43,873 bases of DNA, taken from positions 1-43,873 of IMG/VR virus record IMGVR_UViG_3300037070_001233. One strand, written 5' to 3'. Below, one piece after another: positions 29,962 through 37,109 of the stretch; the first letter of the stretch is position 1; every line of letters begins with the position of its first letter. The translations under genes and the position numbers were made by a program. The notes below the pieces were generated by a model. The model did not search any database. It was not told the origin of the DNA and saw only the letters and a list, made by a program, of their open reading frames with translations. Source of the stretch: a virus.

Positions 29962-30254
29962 TGCCACGGAAGTACCCGCGCGGCGAGATCGGGAAGTGGC
30001 GAGACCCGCTTCCGCCGTTCCAGCGCGACAAGCACCTCTGGCAGCGGTTCTGCCGGACGGTCGAGCAGCGTATTGAGTGGATCAGAGCGGACGAGGGGAT
30101 CGATGGGCGCCGCGAAGACTGGCAGACGTTCGAGCTGCGGTTGCCGGCCAGGGTACTGCCGTTCCGCCCGTACCGATCCCATATGCGAGACGCGCCGACA
30201 ACCCCGAGAGACGCTAGGGGCCGGCTGATGGCCCGATCTATGGAGGCATCTTGA
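29961..30254 (+). CDS. Small basic hypothetical protein
   Basis: A 97-residue protein rich in Arg, Pro and Trp (RKYPRGEIGKWRDPLPPFQR; FRPYRSHMRDA). It may bind nucleic acid. It precedes the annealing-protein candidate and is coupled to it by overlap, so it may belong to the replication/recombination set. Confidence 0.6.
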   Translation: MPRKYPRGEIGKWRDPLPPFQRDKHLWQRFCRTVEQRIEWIRADEGIDGRREDWQTFELRLPARVLPFRPYRSHMRDAPTTPRDARGRLMARSMEAS

Positions 30255-31012
30255 CTACCGACATCGTGCGACAGGACGCGACCGTTGAGCCCGTCCGACT
30301 GCCAACCTACGAGATGGATCTGTCTGCCATCGAGCGGCTGATCGTGCTCGGTGACCTGTCCAAGCTCTCGCCCGACGAGCGCTGGAGCTACTACATCCAG
30401 GTCTGCCGGTCGGTCGGGCTCAACCCGGCGACCCAGCCGTTTCAGTACATCACGCTCTCCGGCAAGCTCGTCCTCTACGCCACGAAGGGCGCGGCCGAAC
30501 AGCTCCGAGACAACAACCACGTCAGCATTGACATCACGAGCCGCGAGCGGATCGACGACCTGTACGTGGTGACGGCTCGCGCGACGACGCCGGACGGCAG
30601 GCACGACGAAGAGATCGGGGCGGTACCGATCGGCACCCTCAAGGGTGACGCGCTCGCTAACGCACTGATGAAGGCGACCACGAAGGCGAAGCGCCGGGTC
30701 ACGCTGTCGATGATCGGGCTCGGCATGCTCGACGAGACCGAGGTCGAGACAATCCCGAACGTCCGCTATGAGACGAATAGCGACGTGCACGGGGATCGCG
30801 GCGGCGACCTCCAGCGGATCATCTCGCCGGAGCGCGCGACGCTTGAAGAAGAGTACCGTCGCTTGGCGACGCTCGCGCGTGCGCGCGACTACAGGCACGT
30901 CGCGAAGCTCAATGCCACCAACATCGCCGAGAAGACCGACGACGAGGTCGGACGGGCGGTCGCGACGCTCAAGAAGTGGGAAGCGTCACTCGGCGACGAT
31001 GAGGCGTTCTGA
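30251..31012 (+). CDS. Single-strand annealing protein candidate (RecT/Red-beta/Rad52-like)
   Basis: A 253-residue protein, TTG start at 30251. Two patterns recall phage annealing proteins. One is CRSVGLNPATQPFQYITLSG, close to the GLNP...Y motif of RecT/Bet relatives. The other is DALANALMKATTKAKRRVTLSMIGLGM, the A-x-K-A-x-x-K-A-K-R helix seen near the end of the conserved core. The C-terminal 70 residues are a charged helical tail. It sits just upstream of the replication ATPase. A direct RecT match would need a profile search. Confidence 0.6.
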   Translation: MTTDIVRQDATVEPVRLPTYEMDLSAIERLIVLGDLSKLSPDERWSYYIQVCRSVGLNPATQPFQYITLSGKLVLYATKGAAEQLRDNNHVSIDITSRERIDDLYVVTARATTPDGRHDEEIGAVPIGTLKGDALANALMKATTKAKRRVTLSMIGLGMLDETEVETIPNVRYETNSDVHGDRGGDLQRIISPERATLEEEYRRLATLARARDYRHVAKLNATNIAEKTDDEVGRAVATLKKWEASLGDDEAF

Positions 31013-31013
31013 C

Positions 31014-31217
31014 ATGGCTATCTGCAAGCTCTGCGGCATCGAGATCGAGTTTGTTCGGACGGCGAAGGGCAAGCTCGCCCCAATCAACGTCAAGACCGGG
31101 AAGACGCACTTCGGCGACTGTCCGGTCTACCTCGCGCAGCGCAAGGCCGGCTATGCCCAGTCGTCTTTCGAGGACATGGCCGCGCCGAAGCCCGAGACGC
31201 GGGACTATCCCGGGTGA
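31014..31217 (+). CDS. Small zinc-finger protein
   Basis: A 67-residue protein from ATG 31014. It opens MAICKLCGIEIEFVRTAKGK and later has THFGDCPVYL, giving a CxxC plus H-x3-C arrangement. This is a recurrent phage type (C..CG..I.F...GK..P.......H..DCP). Probably binds zinc; role unknown. Confidence 0.68.
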   Translation: MAICKLCGIEIEFVRTAKGKLAPINVKTGKTHFGDCPVYLAQRKAGYAQSSFEDMAAPKPETRDYPG

Positions 31218-31636
31218 GGCCGGACTACGTCGGCCCCTGGGCGTGGTTGGAGCACCACTACGGACTGATCGAGGAAGGCATGCGGCAGGCCGACTGCCTG
31301 ATGGTCTGCGTAGAGCACAAGGGCCGACACCCGTTCATCGACGGAGGGTGTCACGAACTGCCGAGGCCGCTACCGAAGCGCGAGCGGGTCAGGATCGCCA
31401 ACCAGGACCGGGAGCAGGAGGCCGCTCCCGTCCGGGTGCAGTTCGACGTGGACGATATCGCCGAGGCGATCGTCAAGGCCGAGTTGTATTTAGCTTCACG
31501 TCGCCAGGAGCGCGCGCCGGCCGCACAGGCACTCCAGGGCGCCCCCGCACCTAAAACCTCTCCTGAGCCCGTGAACGGCCAGCACGAGGCTCCTGCGCCC
31601 TCGCGCCGCATCCTGGACATGGACGATCAGCCATGA
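31214..31636 (+). CDS. Hypothetical protein with acidic helix and Pro-rich tail
   Basis: A 140-residue protein from GTG 31214. The N-terminal half includes EEGMRQADCLMVCVEHKGRH and GGCHEL, with scattered Cys and His. The second half is helical (VDDIAEAIVKAELYLASRR) then Pro/Ala-rich. No family recognised. Coupled to the replication ATPase by an ATGA overlap. Confidence 0.6.
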   Translation: MRPDYVGPWAWLEHHYGLIEEGMRQADCLMVCVEHKGRHPFIDGGCHELPRPLPKRERVRIANQDREQEAAPVRVQFDVDDIAEAIVKAELYLASRRQERAPAAQALQGAPAPKTSPEPVNGQHEAPAPSRRILDMDDQP

Positions 31637-32973
31637 AGCCAAGCCAGTTCCGACGCGACGGCGACGAGTTCTTAGCGATCTGGGAGGGCGCCGGCGTCGG
31701 GATTGGTTTTAGCCGGATCAGGGAGTCGGACTCGGGGATGCTGTACGCCGAGCTTGACGTGCAGTCGATCCGCCCCGACGCGCAGGGGACGCTGCTCTCA
31801 CCGTCCCGGTTCAACCTGATGGCAGCGACCGAGCGCAAGCGGTTGGCCGAACTGCTGGCGCAGCGCGCGCCCGACGTCGTCTGGGCCGATGCGTTAGAGG
31901 CGGCGATCGGCCGGGTGATCCGGGATTGGCGCACCCCAGAGCCACTGGTCGACCTCTGGGACGTGGAAGACCCGGGCTCACTGACCTATCTGACGAAGCC
32001 GCTGCTCGTCGAGAACGACACCAACATCTGGTATGCCGACGAGCAGTCGTTGAAGTCGTATCTGGCGATGGCGACGGCGGCGTCTGTCGTCTCAGGACTG
32101 GAATTGTCCGGCATTGGCTGGCCGAGCAAGCAGGGGACGGTCCTGTACTACGACTGGGAGACGTTCGACCAGCGCCAGCGTCGGCGCCTCACCAGGGTCG
32201 TCAACGGGCTCGGGCTTCCGATGCTCCGCAACATCAAATACCGGCGGATGACGCGCCCGCTGTTGGACGTGATCGGCCTAATCCGGGCCGAGGCGAGCAG
32301 GCTAGGGGCGGTACTCGTGATCTTCGATTCGCTCGGGTTTATGTGCGGCGGCGACCTCAATAAGCCGGAAATCGCGCTACCCGTCATCAACGCCGTGGGA
32401 TCGATCCAGGGCGTTACCCGGCTGATCCTGGCGCACCACGGCAAGAGCGGCCGGCAGGACGGGGAGAAGCCCTCGGTATTCGGGTCGGCGTTCTTCGAGG
32501 CGGGATCACGCAACCGCTGGCTGATCCGAAAGGCACAGGGGGAGGAGGAATCGACGGTCAGGATCGGCCTCTACAACGACAAGACCAGCGACGATCAGCG
32601 TCACAAACCGTTGGGCCTGGCATTCAACTTTGATGCCGAGCGAGACAGCGTGATGCTCAGCCGGGCCGAGATTGAAGACGAGCCGGAGCTGATGAAGTCA
32701 GCCACGGCAGCCGCCAGAATCCGAGCCATGCTGCGCCGTGCAGCCTACGGCCGAGCCACGGTGGAGGTCATCGCAGACGAGACCGGGCTGACCGGCAACA
32801 CCGTCGCGAAAGAGCTTCGGCGAATGAAAGATACCGTCAACCTGAACAGCCCCGGAGGGGGGAAGGGAAAGAAAGGTGAGTGGGGTCTGATGGACCTCTC
32901 ACCCCAAACCCAAACCCAAACTTTGCAAACCCATACCAACGGTTCGGGTTTAGCCGATGAACTCCCATTCTGA
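31633..32973 (+). CDS. RecA-fold replication ATPase/helicase with winged-helix C-terminus
   Basis: A 446-residue protein. Residues 130-148 (TNIWYADEQSLKSYLAMAT) align with the Walker A of phage RepA/DnaB-like ATPases (YG-GxxKSxLA) but are degenerate: Lys141-Ser142 are kept and the usual glycines are replaced. Residues 170-176 hold YYDWE with a likely catalytic Glu. Residues 226-240 (AVLVIFDSLGFMCGG) are Walker B, and LILAHHGKSG near 270 is the downstream motif. Residues about 360-400 form a winged helix. The final 50 residues carry Gln-Thr repeats encoded by the origin-like DNA. Confidence 0.75.
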   Translation: MKPSQFRRDGDEFLAIWEGAGVGIGFSRIRESDSGMLYAELDVQSIRPDAQGTLLSPSRFNLMAATERKRLAELLAQRAPDVVWADALEAAIGRVIRDWRTPEPLVDLWDVEDPGSLTYLTKPLLVENDTNIWYADEQSLKSYLAMATAASVVSGLELSGIGWPSKQGTVLYYDWETFDQRQRRRLTRVVNGLGLPMLRNIKYRRMTRPLLDVIGLIRAEASRLGAVLVIFDSLGFMCGGDLNKPEIALPVINAVGSIQGVTRLILAHHGKSGRQDGEKPSVFGSAFFEAGSRNRWLIRKAQGEEESTVRIGLYNDKTSDDQRHKPLGLAFNFDAERDSVMLSRAEIEDEPELMKSATAAARIRAMLRRAAYGRATVEVIADETGLTGNTVAKELRRMKDTVNLNSPGGGKGKKGEWGLMDLSPQTQTQTLQTHTNGSGLADELPF

Positions 32974-33142
32974 TGGGCGGTTTGGGTTTGGTATGGGTTT
33001 GGGTATGGGTTTCCACCATTACACGCGCGCGCGTGTACGCTCGTGTTAAGTCCCCTACGGGGACATAGGGGAAACGAGTATCAGTTTCCCAGTATGGGTT
33101 TAGGAAGAACGGCGATGGGATTTCATGGGGGCTCCGCCCCCA
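32901..33142. other. Origin-like region: iterons, inverted repeats and palindromes
   Basis: GTATGGGTTT occurs at 32991-33000, 33003-33012 and 33092-33101, and inverted at 32927-32936. A perfect 14-bp inverted repeat links 32926-32939 and 32988-33001. An 18-bp perfect palindrome of alternating purine and pyrimidine, tacacgcgcgcgcgtgta, lies at 33020-33037. Hairpins follow at 33051-33063, 33069-33090 (gggaaac/gtttccc) and 33126-33142 (tgggggc/gccccca). The first part overlaps the end of the helicase gene; 32974-33164 has no gene. Iterons next to a replication ATPase suggest a replication origin. Confidence 0.6.
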
Positions 33143-33164
33143 CACCCCCGGAGGCGAACTGCTA

Positions 33165-33680
33165 ATGACCGTCCGCGTCCTCGTCGGCGATGCGCTCTCC
33201 GTGCTAAAGACGCTTCCGGATGCGTCAATTCAACTGTGCGTGACATCTCCGCCCTATTTCGGGCTCCGGAGCTATTCCACCGATCCGCAGATCTGGGGCG
33301 GCGACCCGGAGTGCGGGCACACGTTTATGCCGTCCGGCTCGTGCCCGTACTGCGGCGCGTGGCGCGGCGAGCTGGGCAGCGAGCCCACGCCATCCCTGTT
33401 CATCGAGCACCTCGTCTCGATCTTCGATGAGGTGTGGAGAGTTCTGCGGAAGGACGGCCTAGTTTTCTGTAACTTAGGCGATAGCTACGCTGGCTCTGGA
33501 AAGGGACCGCAAGGCTTAAGCGGCATGGGAAATCAAGACATCCGGATGGCCGGCGTGATTGACCCGAAGGGGGACAAGAGCAAGACGACCTATCCGGGGG
33601 AGTGGGAACTACGGGCCGACCTGACTGACGAAGAAGTTGCCTATGTTTTGCGGGAGTTGGCGGCGTGCAAGAGCTTGTGA
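33165..33680 (+). CDS. DNA methyltransferase, N-terminal half (motif IV)
   Basis: A 171-residue protein containing the first part of a beta-class DNA amino-methyltransferase. It has LVGDALSVLKTLPDASIQLC followed by the catalytic SPPY motif (residues 28-31, in VTSPPYFGLR), a Cys/His zinc-like insert (CGHTF, CPYCG) and VWRVLRKDGLVFCNLGDSYA. It breaks off after VAYVLRELAACKSL. The SAM-binding DPFLGSGTT motif is in the separate gene at 34726. A TSPPY motif fits N4-cytosine or some N6-adenine enzymes. Its 3' end overlaps the HNH gene on the other strand by 40 bp. Confidence 0.85.
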   Translation: MTVRVLVGDALSVLKTLPDASIQLCVTSPPYFGLRSYSTDPQIWGGDPECGHTFMPSGSCPYCGAWRGELGSEPTPSLFIEHLVSIFDEVWRVLRKDGLVFCNLGDSYAGSGKGPQGLSGMGNQDIRMAGVIDPKGDKSKTTYPGEWELRADLTDEEVAYVLRELAACKSL

Positions 33681-34183
33681 CACGAGCGGCAGAGCGCCAT
33701 CAGGTTCTCGGGGGCGTGGTTCGTCTTCGTGAAGTCCCGATGGTGCAGATCGAGCGGGTAGTCGGGTCGGGCGTCGCACCGTTCGCAGGTGCCCTCAGCA
33801 CGGGCGCGGATCTTCTGACGGTAGCCGCGGCCCCAACCGGGCGCGTATCCCGTCGTTCGGTTCTTGCCCTGATAGTTCGGGTTGTTTTCGCCGGCCAGCG
33901 ATTCGGCAATCTGCATGAGCCAGTCTCGATTCTCGGCCTGAGCAAGGCCACGGATGCGGGCTTCCTCGCGCATCTCGGATGTCCACGCGGCGCGGGCTTT
34001 AGCGCCATGCTCCGGACGCTTCCGCCCCTGAAGTTTCGGCTTAGGCACGCCCTGCTGGCGTCGGCTCATAGCCGCGCGCCATTCGGGGGTACGGATGTAG
34101 GGCAGCGTATGCGCTCGGCAGAATGTCGCGGTAGGGGCGCAGGGCGCCCCACACTGCGAGCACGGGTGCTTCGGACTTGGCAT
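33641..34183 (-). CDS. HNH endonuclease inside the methyltransferase locus
   Basis: A 180-residue reverse-strand protein from ATG 34183, with gagggg 7 nt upstream. The N-terminus is a zinc-ribbon (CSQCGAPCAPTATFC). The C-terminus is a complete HNH domain: CERCDARPDYPLDLHHRDFT, then NLMALCRSCHKLLH, with HH, N and H residues plus two CxxC pairs. Residues after KLLH (AANSRKT) are read from methyltransferase DNA, so the insertion junction is near 33663. A homing-type mobile gene that carried the flanking genes with it is the likely explanation. Confidence 0.85.
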   Translation of the reverse strand: MPSPKHPCSQCGAPCAPTATFCRAHTLPYIRTPEWRAAMSRRQQGVPKPKLQGRKRPEHGAKARAAWTSEMREEARIRGLAQAENRDWLMQIAESLAGENNPNYQGKNRTTGYAPGWGRGYRQKIRARAEGTCERCDARPDYPLDLHHRDFTKTNHAPENLMALCRSCHKLLHAANSRKT

Positions 34184-34186
34184 GGT

Positions 34187-34456
34187 TCAGCCCCTCAGCC
34201 GGGGCGTGGCACGGTAAAAGAGGCCGTCTCGATCCTTGCCGCGCGAGAGGACGCCTCGTCGGGCCATCTGACCAATCTTTCGCCGTACCGCTGCGATGGT
34301 CGGGTCGGGATCGTACATCGCGGATTCGGGGCGTGTGGCGTCATACAGGCGAAACCCAACATCACGGGCGCGGATACCGCAGTTTTCCCGTCCGTAGGAT
34401 GCCCGAGACTCGGCTTGGATCGCGGCAATGATGTCGGCATCCGAGTACGTCGCCAT
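34187..34456 (-). CDS. Small winged-helix-like protein in the HNH cassette
   Basis: An 89-residue protein from ATG 34456. It has DADIIAAIQAESRASYGREN, then a helix (TIAAVRRKIGQMARRGVLSR) and a strand (GLFYRATPR), the order of a winged-helix DNA-binding domain with Arg-rich recognition region. It overlaps or abuts both cassette neighbours. A regulator of the cassette is possible. Confidence 0.6.
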   Translation of the reverse strand: MATYSDADIIAAIQAESRASYGRENCGIRARDVGFRLYDATRPESAMYDPDPTIAAVRRKIGQMARRGVLSRGKDRDGLFYRATPRLRG

Positions 34457-34708
34457 CTAGCTACCCTCGTATTCGGTCAGCAGGCGGTCGGCGATCTCGG
34501 CAGCGGCGCACGAGACGGCCTCGTCATGCGAGCCGTGCTGGTGGTGGCACGTCGCGACGGCCGGCACGATTGCCGACCCGTCCTTGACCGCGCCGCAGGA
34601 CGCGGGATAGTGGCAGATGTTCTGGAGGCTGGCGATGATCCGTCGTTCTGTCGGCTGCTGCGGTGCTCGTCGGCTGGCGGTGTTCACGGTAGGTACTCCG
34701 TACTTCAA
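34457..34708 (-). CDS. First gene of the HNH cassette, small hypothetical protein
   Basis: Reverse-strand frame of 83 codons from TTG 34708, or 76 from GTG 34687. The C-terminal part (CHHQHGSHDEAVSCAAAEIA) is His/Cys-rich and helical. The promoter at 34718-34746 would start transcription at about 34711, so the TTG version would be almost leaderless and the GTG version would have a short leader. No family recognised. Confidence 0.5.
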   Translation of the reverse strand: MKYGVPTVNTASRRAPQQPTERRIIASLQNICHYPASCGAVKDGSAIVPAVATCHHQHGSHDEAVSCAAAEIADRLLTEYEGS

Positions 34709-34717
34709 TCTAGGGGC

Positions 34718-34746
34718 ATTGTAGCATGAAACTCCGACTTGGTCAA
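34718..34746 (-). promoter_or_regulatory. Reverse-strand sigma-70 promoter of the HNH cassette
   Basis: On the reverse strand TTGACC (34741-34746) is followed after 17 bp by TACAAT (34718-34723). Both boxes are close to consensus with ideal spacing. It lies inside the first codons of the C-terminal methyltransferase gene (start 34726), so transcription of the cassette and translation of that gene use the same DNA. Confidence 0.6.
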
Positions 34747-35703
34747 GAGGAAATCCCGCCGCATTTGAAGCGGTTTTTCAAGCCCGTGGGAGGACTGAAG
34801 CAGAAGAACCTCATGCTCGTGCCCCAGCGGTTCGCCATCGCCATGCAGGAGCGCGGGTGGATCGTCCGCTCGGAAATCGTCTGGGCCAAGACCTCGGCCA
34901 TGCCGGAGAGCGTCCGAGATCGTCCGACCTCGGCATGGGAGCCCATCTGGATGTTCAGCAAGAGCCAGCGGTATTTTTACGATGGGGATGCGGTGCGGCA
35001 GCCTCACGTGGCCCCCGAGCGGCAAGGCAAACCTAATACGGGATGGGACTATGGGGAGAATCGACGGAAGATTGGGGAGCCGTCTAACTCTAAGCACGTC
35101 CTTGAGTACCACCCAGCCGGCGCCTCGCTCCGTAACGTCTGGACGCTCGGGCCTGAGCCGTCCTCGCTGGAGCACTACGCAGGATTTGTGACCGCCATCC
35201 CGCGCCGCTGCATCCTGGCCGGCACCAGCGAGAAGGGCGCGTGCCCGGCGTGCGGGGCACCGTGGGTGCGGGTGGTGGAGCGGGGGGTCAGTCGGTACAG
35301 CGAGGTCATGAACGGTCGCTCGTGGCGCGATGTGGATGACGACGCCTATGAGCGCGGCATCGTGCCCCGGCGTGGTGAGGGTGGGCATACGCGGCTACCC
35401 GGATCGAAGGGAGCCGGCGATTTGACACCGAAGGGGGGCGGGACTCTCGGCTGGGCACCTTCCTGCTCCTGTCCTCCGGCCTCGCCGATTCCTCAGACGG
35501 TCCTCGACCCATTCCTGGGCTCGGGCACAACCGCGATGGTCGCGGATCGACTCGGACGGGACGCCATCGGCATCGAGCTGAACGCCGAGTACGCCGAGAT
35601 GGCGCGCAAGCGGATCGAGCAGGACGCCGGCAATCTCTTTGGCGATCCCGTCTCCGTCGAAGCGCCGGCACAGCTCGACCTGTTCGGGGAGGTGGCCGGA
35701 TGA
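34726..35703 (+). CDS. DNA methyltransferase, C-terminal half (motif I)
   Basis: A 325-residue protein from ATG 34726, with aggggc about 10 nt upstream. It contains EEIPPHLKRFFKPVGGLKQK, then LMLVPQRFAIAMQERGWIVR and SAMPESVRDRPTSAWEPIWM, typical of the target-recognition side of beta-class methyltransferases. Residues 261-269 are the SAM-binding motif DPFLGSGTT, then GIELNAEYAEMARKR. A zinc-like CPAC (173-176) pairs with CSC (247-249). Together with the gene at 33165 it makes one complete enzyme in two parts. Whether the halves assemble is unknown. Confidence 0.85.
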   Translation: MKLRLGQEEIPPHLKRFFKPVGGLKQKNLMLVPQRFAIAMQERGWIVRSEIVWAKTSAMPESVRDRPTSAWEPIWMFSKSQRYFYDGDAVRQPHVAPERQGKPNTGWDYGENRRKIGEPSNSKHVLEYHPAGASLRNVWTLGPEPSSLEHYAGFVTAIPRRCILAGTSEKGACPACGAPWVRVVERGVSRYSEVMNGRSWRDVDDDAYERGIVPRRGEGGHTRLPGSKGAGDLTPKGGGTLGWAPSCSCPPASPIPQTVLDPFLGSGTTAMVADRLGRDAIGIELNAEYAEMARKRIEQDAGNLFGDPVSVEAPAQLDLFGEVAG

Positions 35704-36077
35704 CCGCAGATGCCCCAAAACGCGCGCTCAAGGGGGCCAGGAGCGATTTTCCTACGCAAGTGGACTCTAGAGCCATCCCGGCATTTCGGGAGACGGAGAA
35801 GTCGTTTATGGCGTCCGTCGTCAAGTACGCCAATCTCATGGGCTGGCGGCACTACCACACCCACCGCTCCGAGAAGTCGCCGGCCGGCTTTCCGGACCTC
35901 GTCCTCGTCCGTGCCCGGCACCCGAAACCTCGCGTCGTCTTCGCCGAGCTCAAGGCCCAACGTACCCCGGTGACCGACGATCAGCGCGAGTGGATCGCCG
36001 ACCTCCGAGCGTGCGGCCAGGAAGCCTACATCTGGCGCCCGTCCATGTGGCAGGCCGTCGAGAGGATTCTTCGATGA
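35700..36077 (+). CDS. VRR-NUC domain nuclease
   Basis: A 125-residue protein at an ATGA overlap. Residues 30-110 match the VRR-NUC fold, a PD-(D/E)xK type resolvase-like nuclease: TEKSFMASVVKYANLMGWRH, then SPAGFPDLVLV (Asp), VVFAELKAQRTPVTDDQREW (ExK) and YIWRPSMWQ. All catalytic residues (D, E-x-K, Q) are visible. Such nucleases in phages process recombination or replication intermediates. It is the last gene before the 7-deazaguanine genes. Confidence 0.88.
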   Translation: MTADAPKRALKGARSDFPTQVDSRAIPAFRETEKSFMASVVKYANLMGWRHYHTHRSEKSPAGFPDLVLVRARHPKPRVVFAELKAQRTPVTDDQREWIADLRACGQEAYIWRPSMWQAVERILR

Positions 36078-36568
36078 TCGCACTCTCTGGCTACATCCTC
36101 TGCATCGTCGCAGCCAACGCCACGCTAGCGCTGGTCGGACTGGTGCCGGTCGGCTTCGGCCTGATGGCCCCCGCTGGCGTCCTCTGGGCGGGACTCGCGC
36201 TCACGATGCGTGATCTGACTCAAGATCAACTCGGCAAGCGCGCGGTCCTGTTCGCGGTCGCGGCCGGTGCTGGCCTGTCGTGGCTGATCTCGCCAGCGTT
36301 CGCCCTGGCATCGGGCGCCGCGTTCCTCGTTAGCGAGCTGGCCGACTTCGCGGTCTATTCCCCGATTCGTCGGCGCCACTGGCTGACCGCTGTGGCCCTG
36401 TCCAACACGGTCGGGTTGCTGGTGGATTCAGTCCTGTTCCTCTGGTTCGCCTTCGGGAGCCTGGAGTTCCTGGCCGGGTTGGTGGTCGGGAAGGTGTGGG
36501 TCACGGCGGCGACGGTTGCGGTGCTGTGGATCGTTCGCAGCCGACGAGTCGAGGTGGTGACGGCATGA
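36074..36568 (+). CDS. VUT/YhhQ-family transporter, probable 7-deazaguanine precursor importer
   Basis: A 164-residue integral membrane protein from ATG 36074. It has at least five hydrophobic segments, such as YILCIVAANATLALVGLVPV, GAGLSWLISPAFALASGAAF and LAGLVVGKVWVTAATVAVLW. The motif ALTMRDLTQDQLGKR followed by SELADFAVYSPIRRRHW and ALSNTVGLLVDSVLFL is characteristic of the VUT/YhhQ family. Family members take up queuosine precursors such as preQ0 or preQ1. Placement next to QueF-like and DpdA-like genes supports import of a base for DNA modification. Confidence 0.85.
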   Translation: MIALSGYILCIVAANATLALVGLVPVGFGLMAPAGVLWAGLALTMRDLTQDQLGKRAVLFAVAAGAGLSWLISPAFALASGAAFLVSELADFAVYSPIRRRHWLTAVALSNTVGLLVDSVLFLWFAFGSLEFLAGLVVGKVWVTAATVAVLWIVRSRRVEVVTA

Positions 36569-36789
36569 CGACGTACGCAGTACTGATCGAGACGGCCGGC
36601 GGCCACTGTTCGACGTCGGGAACGGGCCTCACGAGGGCGGATGCGTTGGTCCGCATGCGCGAAGTCGCCGAGTACGACATGCGCGAGATGGGACTCGGCC
36701 CCGATGAGATCGAAGGGTGGCGCGACGGCTCACTGCTCGCGCCGGGCGCCATCTACAGCGTGATCGCGGAGGACAGCTCGTGCTCGTAA
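36565..36789 (+). CDS. Small unknown protein inside the 7-deazaguanine cluster
   Basis: A 74-residue protein from ATG 36565 (ATGA overlap). It begins TTYAVLIETAGGHCSTSGTG and is followed by a helix (ADALVRMREVAEYDMREMGL). I do not recognise it. Its tight placement between the transporter and QueF-like genes suggests that it acts with them. Confidence 0.65.
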   Translation: MTTYAVLIETAGGHCSTSGTGLTRADALVRMREVAEYDMREMGLGPDEIEGWRDGSLLAPGAIYSVIAEDSSCS

Positions 36790-37109
36790 TCGAAGAACTC
36801 GAAGACGAGGAGTACACCGTTGAACTGGAGATCGCGGTGCGCGGCCTGACGTGTATCTGCCCCGTCAACGGTCTAACCGACAGGTTCGACATCGCGGTGC
36901 GCTATCGGCCGATGCGCGGGCGTGTGCTGGAGCTGGGCGCCTTCCGTCGCGGCCTGGATCTCTACGCCGAGGCCAGGATCGCCCACGAAGCACTGACTGT
37001 GGACGTGCTGACGACCATTGTCGAGCAGATCCAGCCGGCATCGGCCGAAGTCCTGACCACATGGGCGCCAGTCGAGGGTGTCGAGTGCATCGTCAGGGTG
37101 ACTACGTGA
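36780..37109 (+). CDS. QueF-like T-fold enzyme (preQ0 reductase or amidinotransferase type)
   Basis: A 109-residue single T-fold protein from GTG 36780. The motif LTCICPVNGLTDRFDIAVRY aligns with the QueF catalytic segment (TSLCP-TGQPDFATI in Bacillus). Cys27, Asp34, His69 and Glu70 match the four catalytic or binding residues in spacing and order. In contrast, the family NADPH motif (E[S/L]K[S/A]xK) reads ELGAFRR. That combination is like archaeal QueF-L amidinotransferases, which form archaeosine rather than reduce preQ0. It should act on preQ0 before or after insertion in DNA. Overlaps DpdA by GTGA. Confidence 0.78.
   Translation: MLVIEELEDEEYTVELEIAVRGLTCICPVNGLTDRFDIAVRYRPMRGRVLELGAFRRGLDLYAEARIAHEALTVDVLTTIVEQIQPASAEVLTTWAPVEGVECIVRVTT

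Noticed and set aside
33660-34725. Group I intron splitting the methyltransferase
   Set aside because: The interval is filled with tightly packed reverse-strand genes and leaves no room for a ribozyme core; the second half has its own start codon after an in-frame stop.
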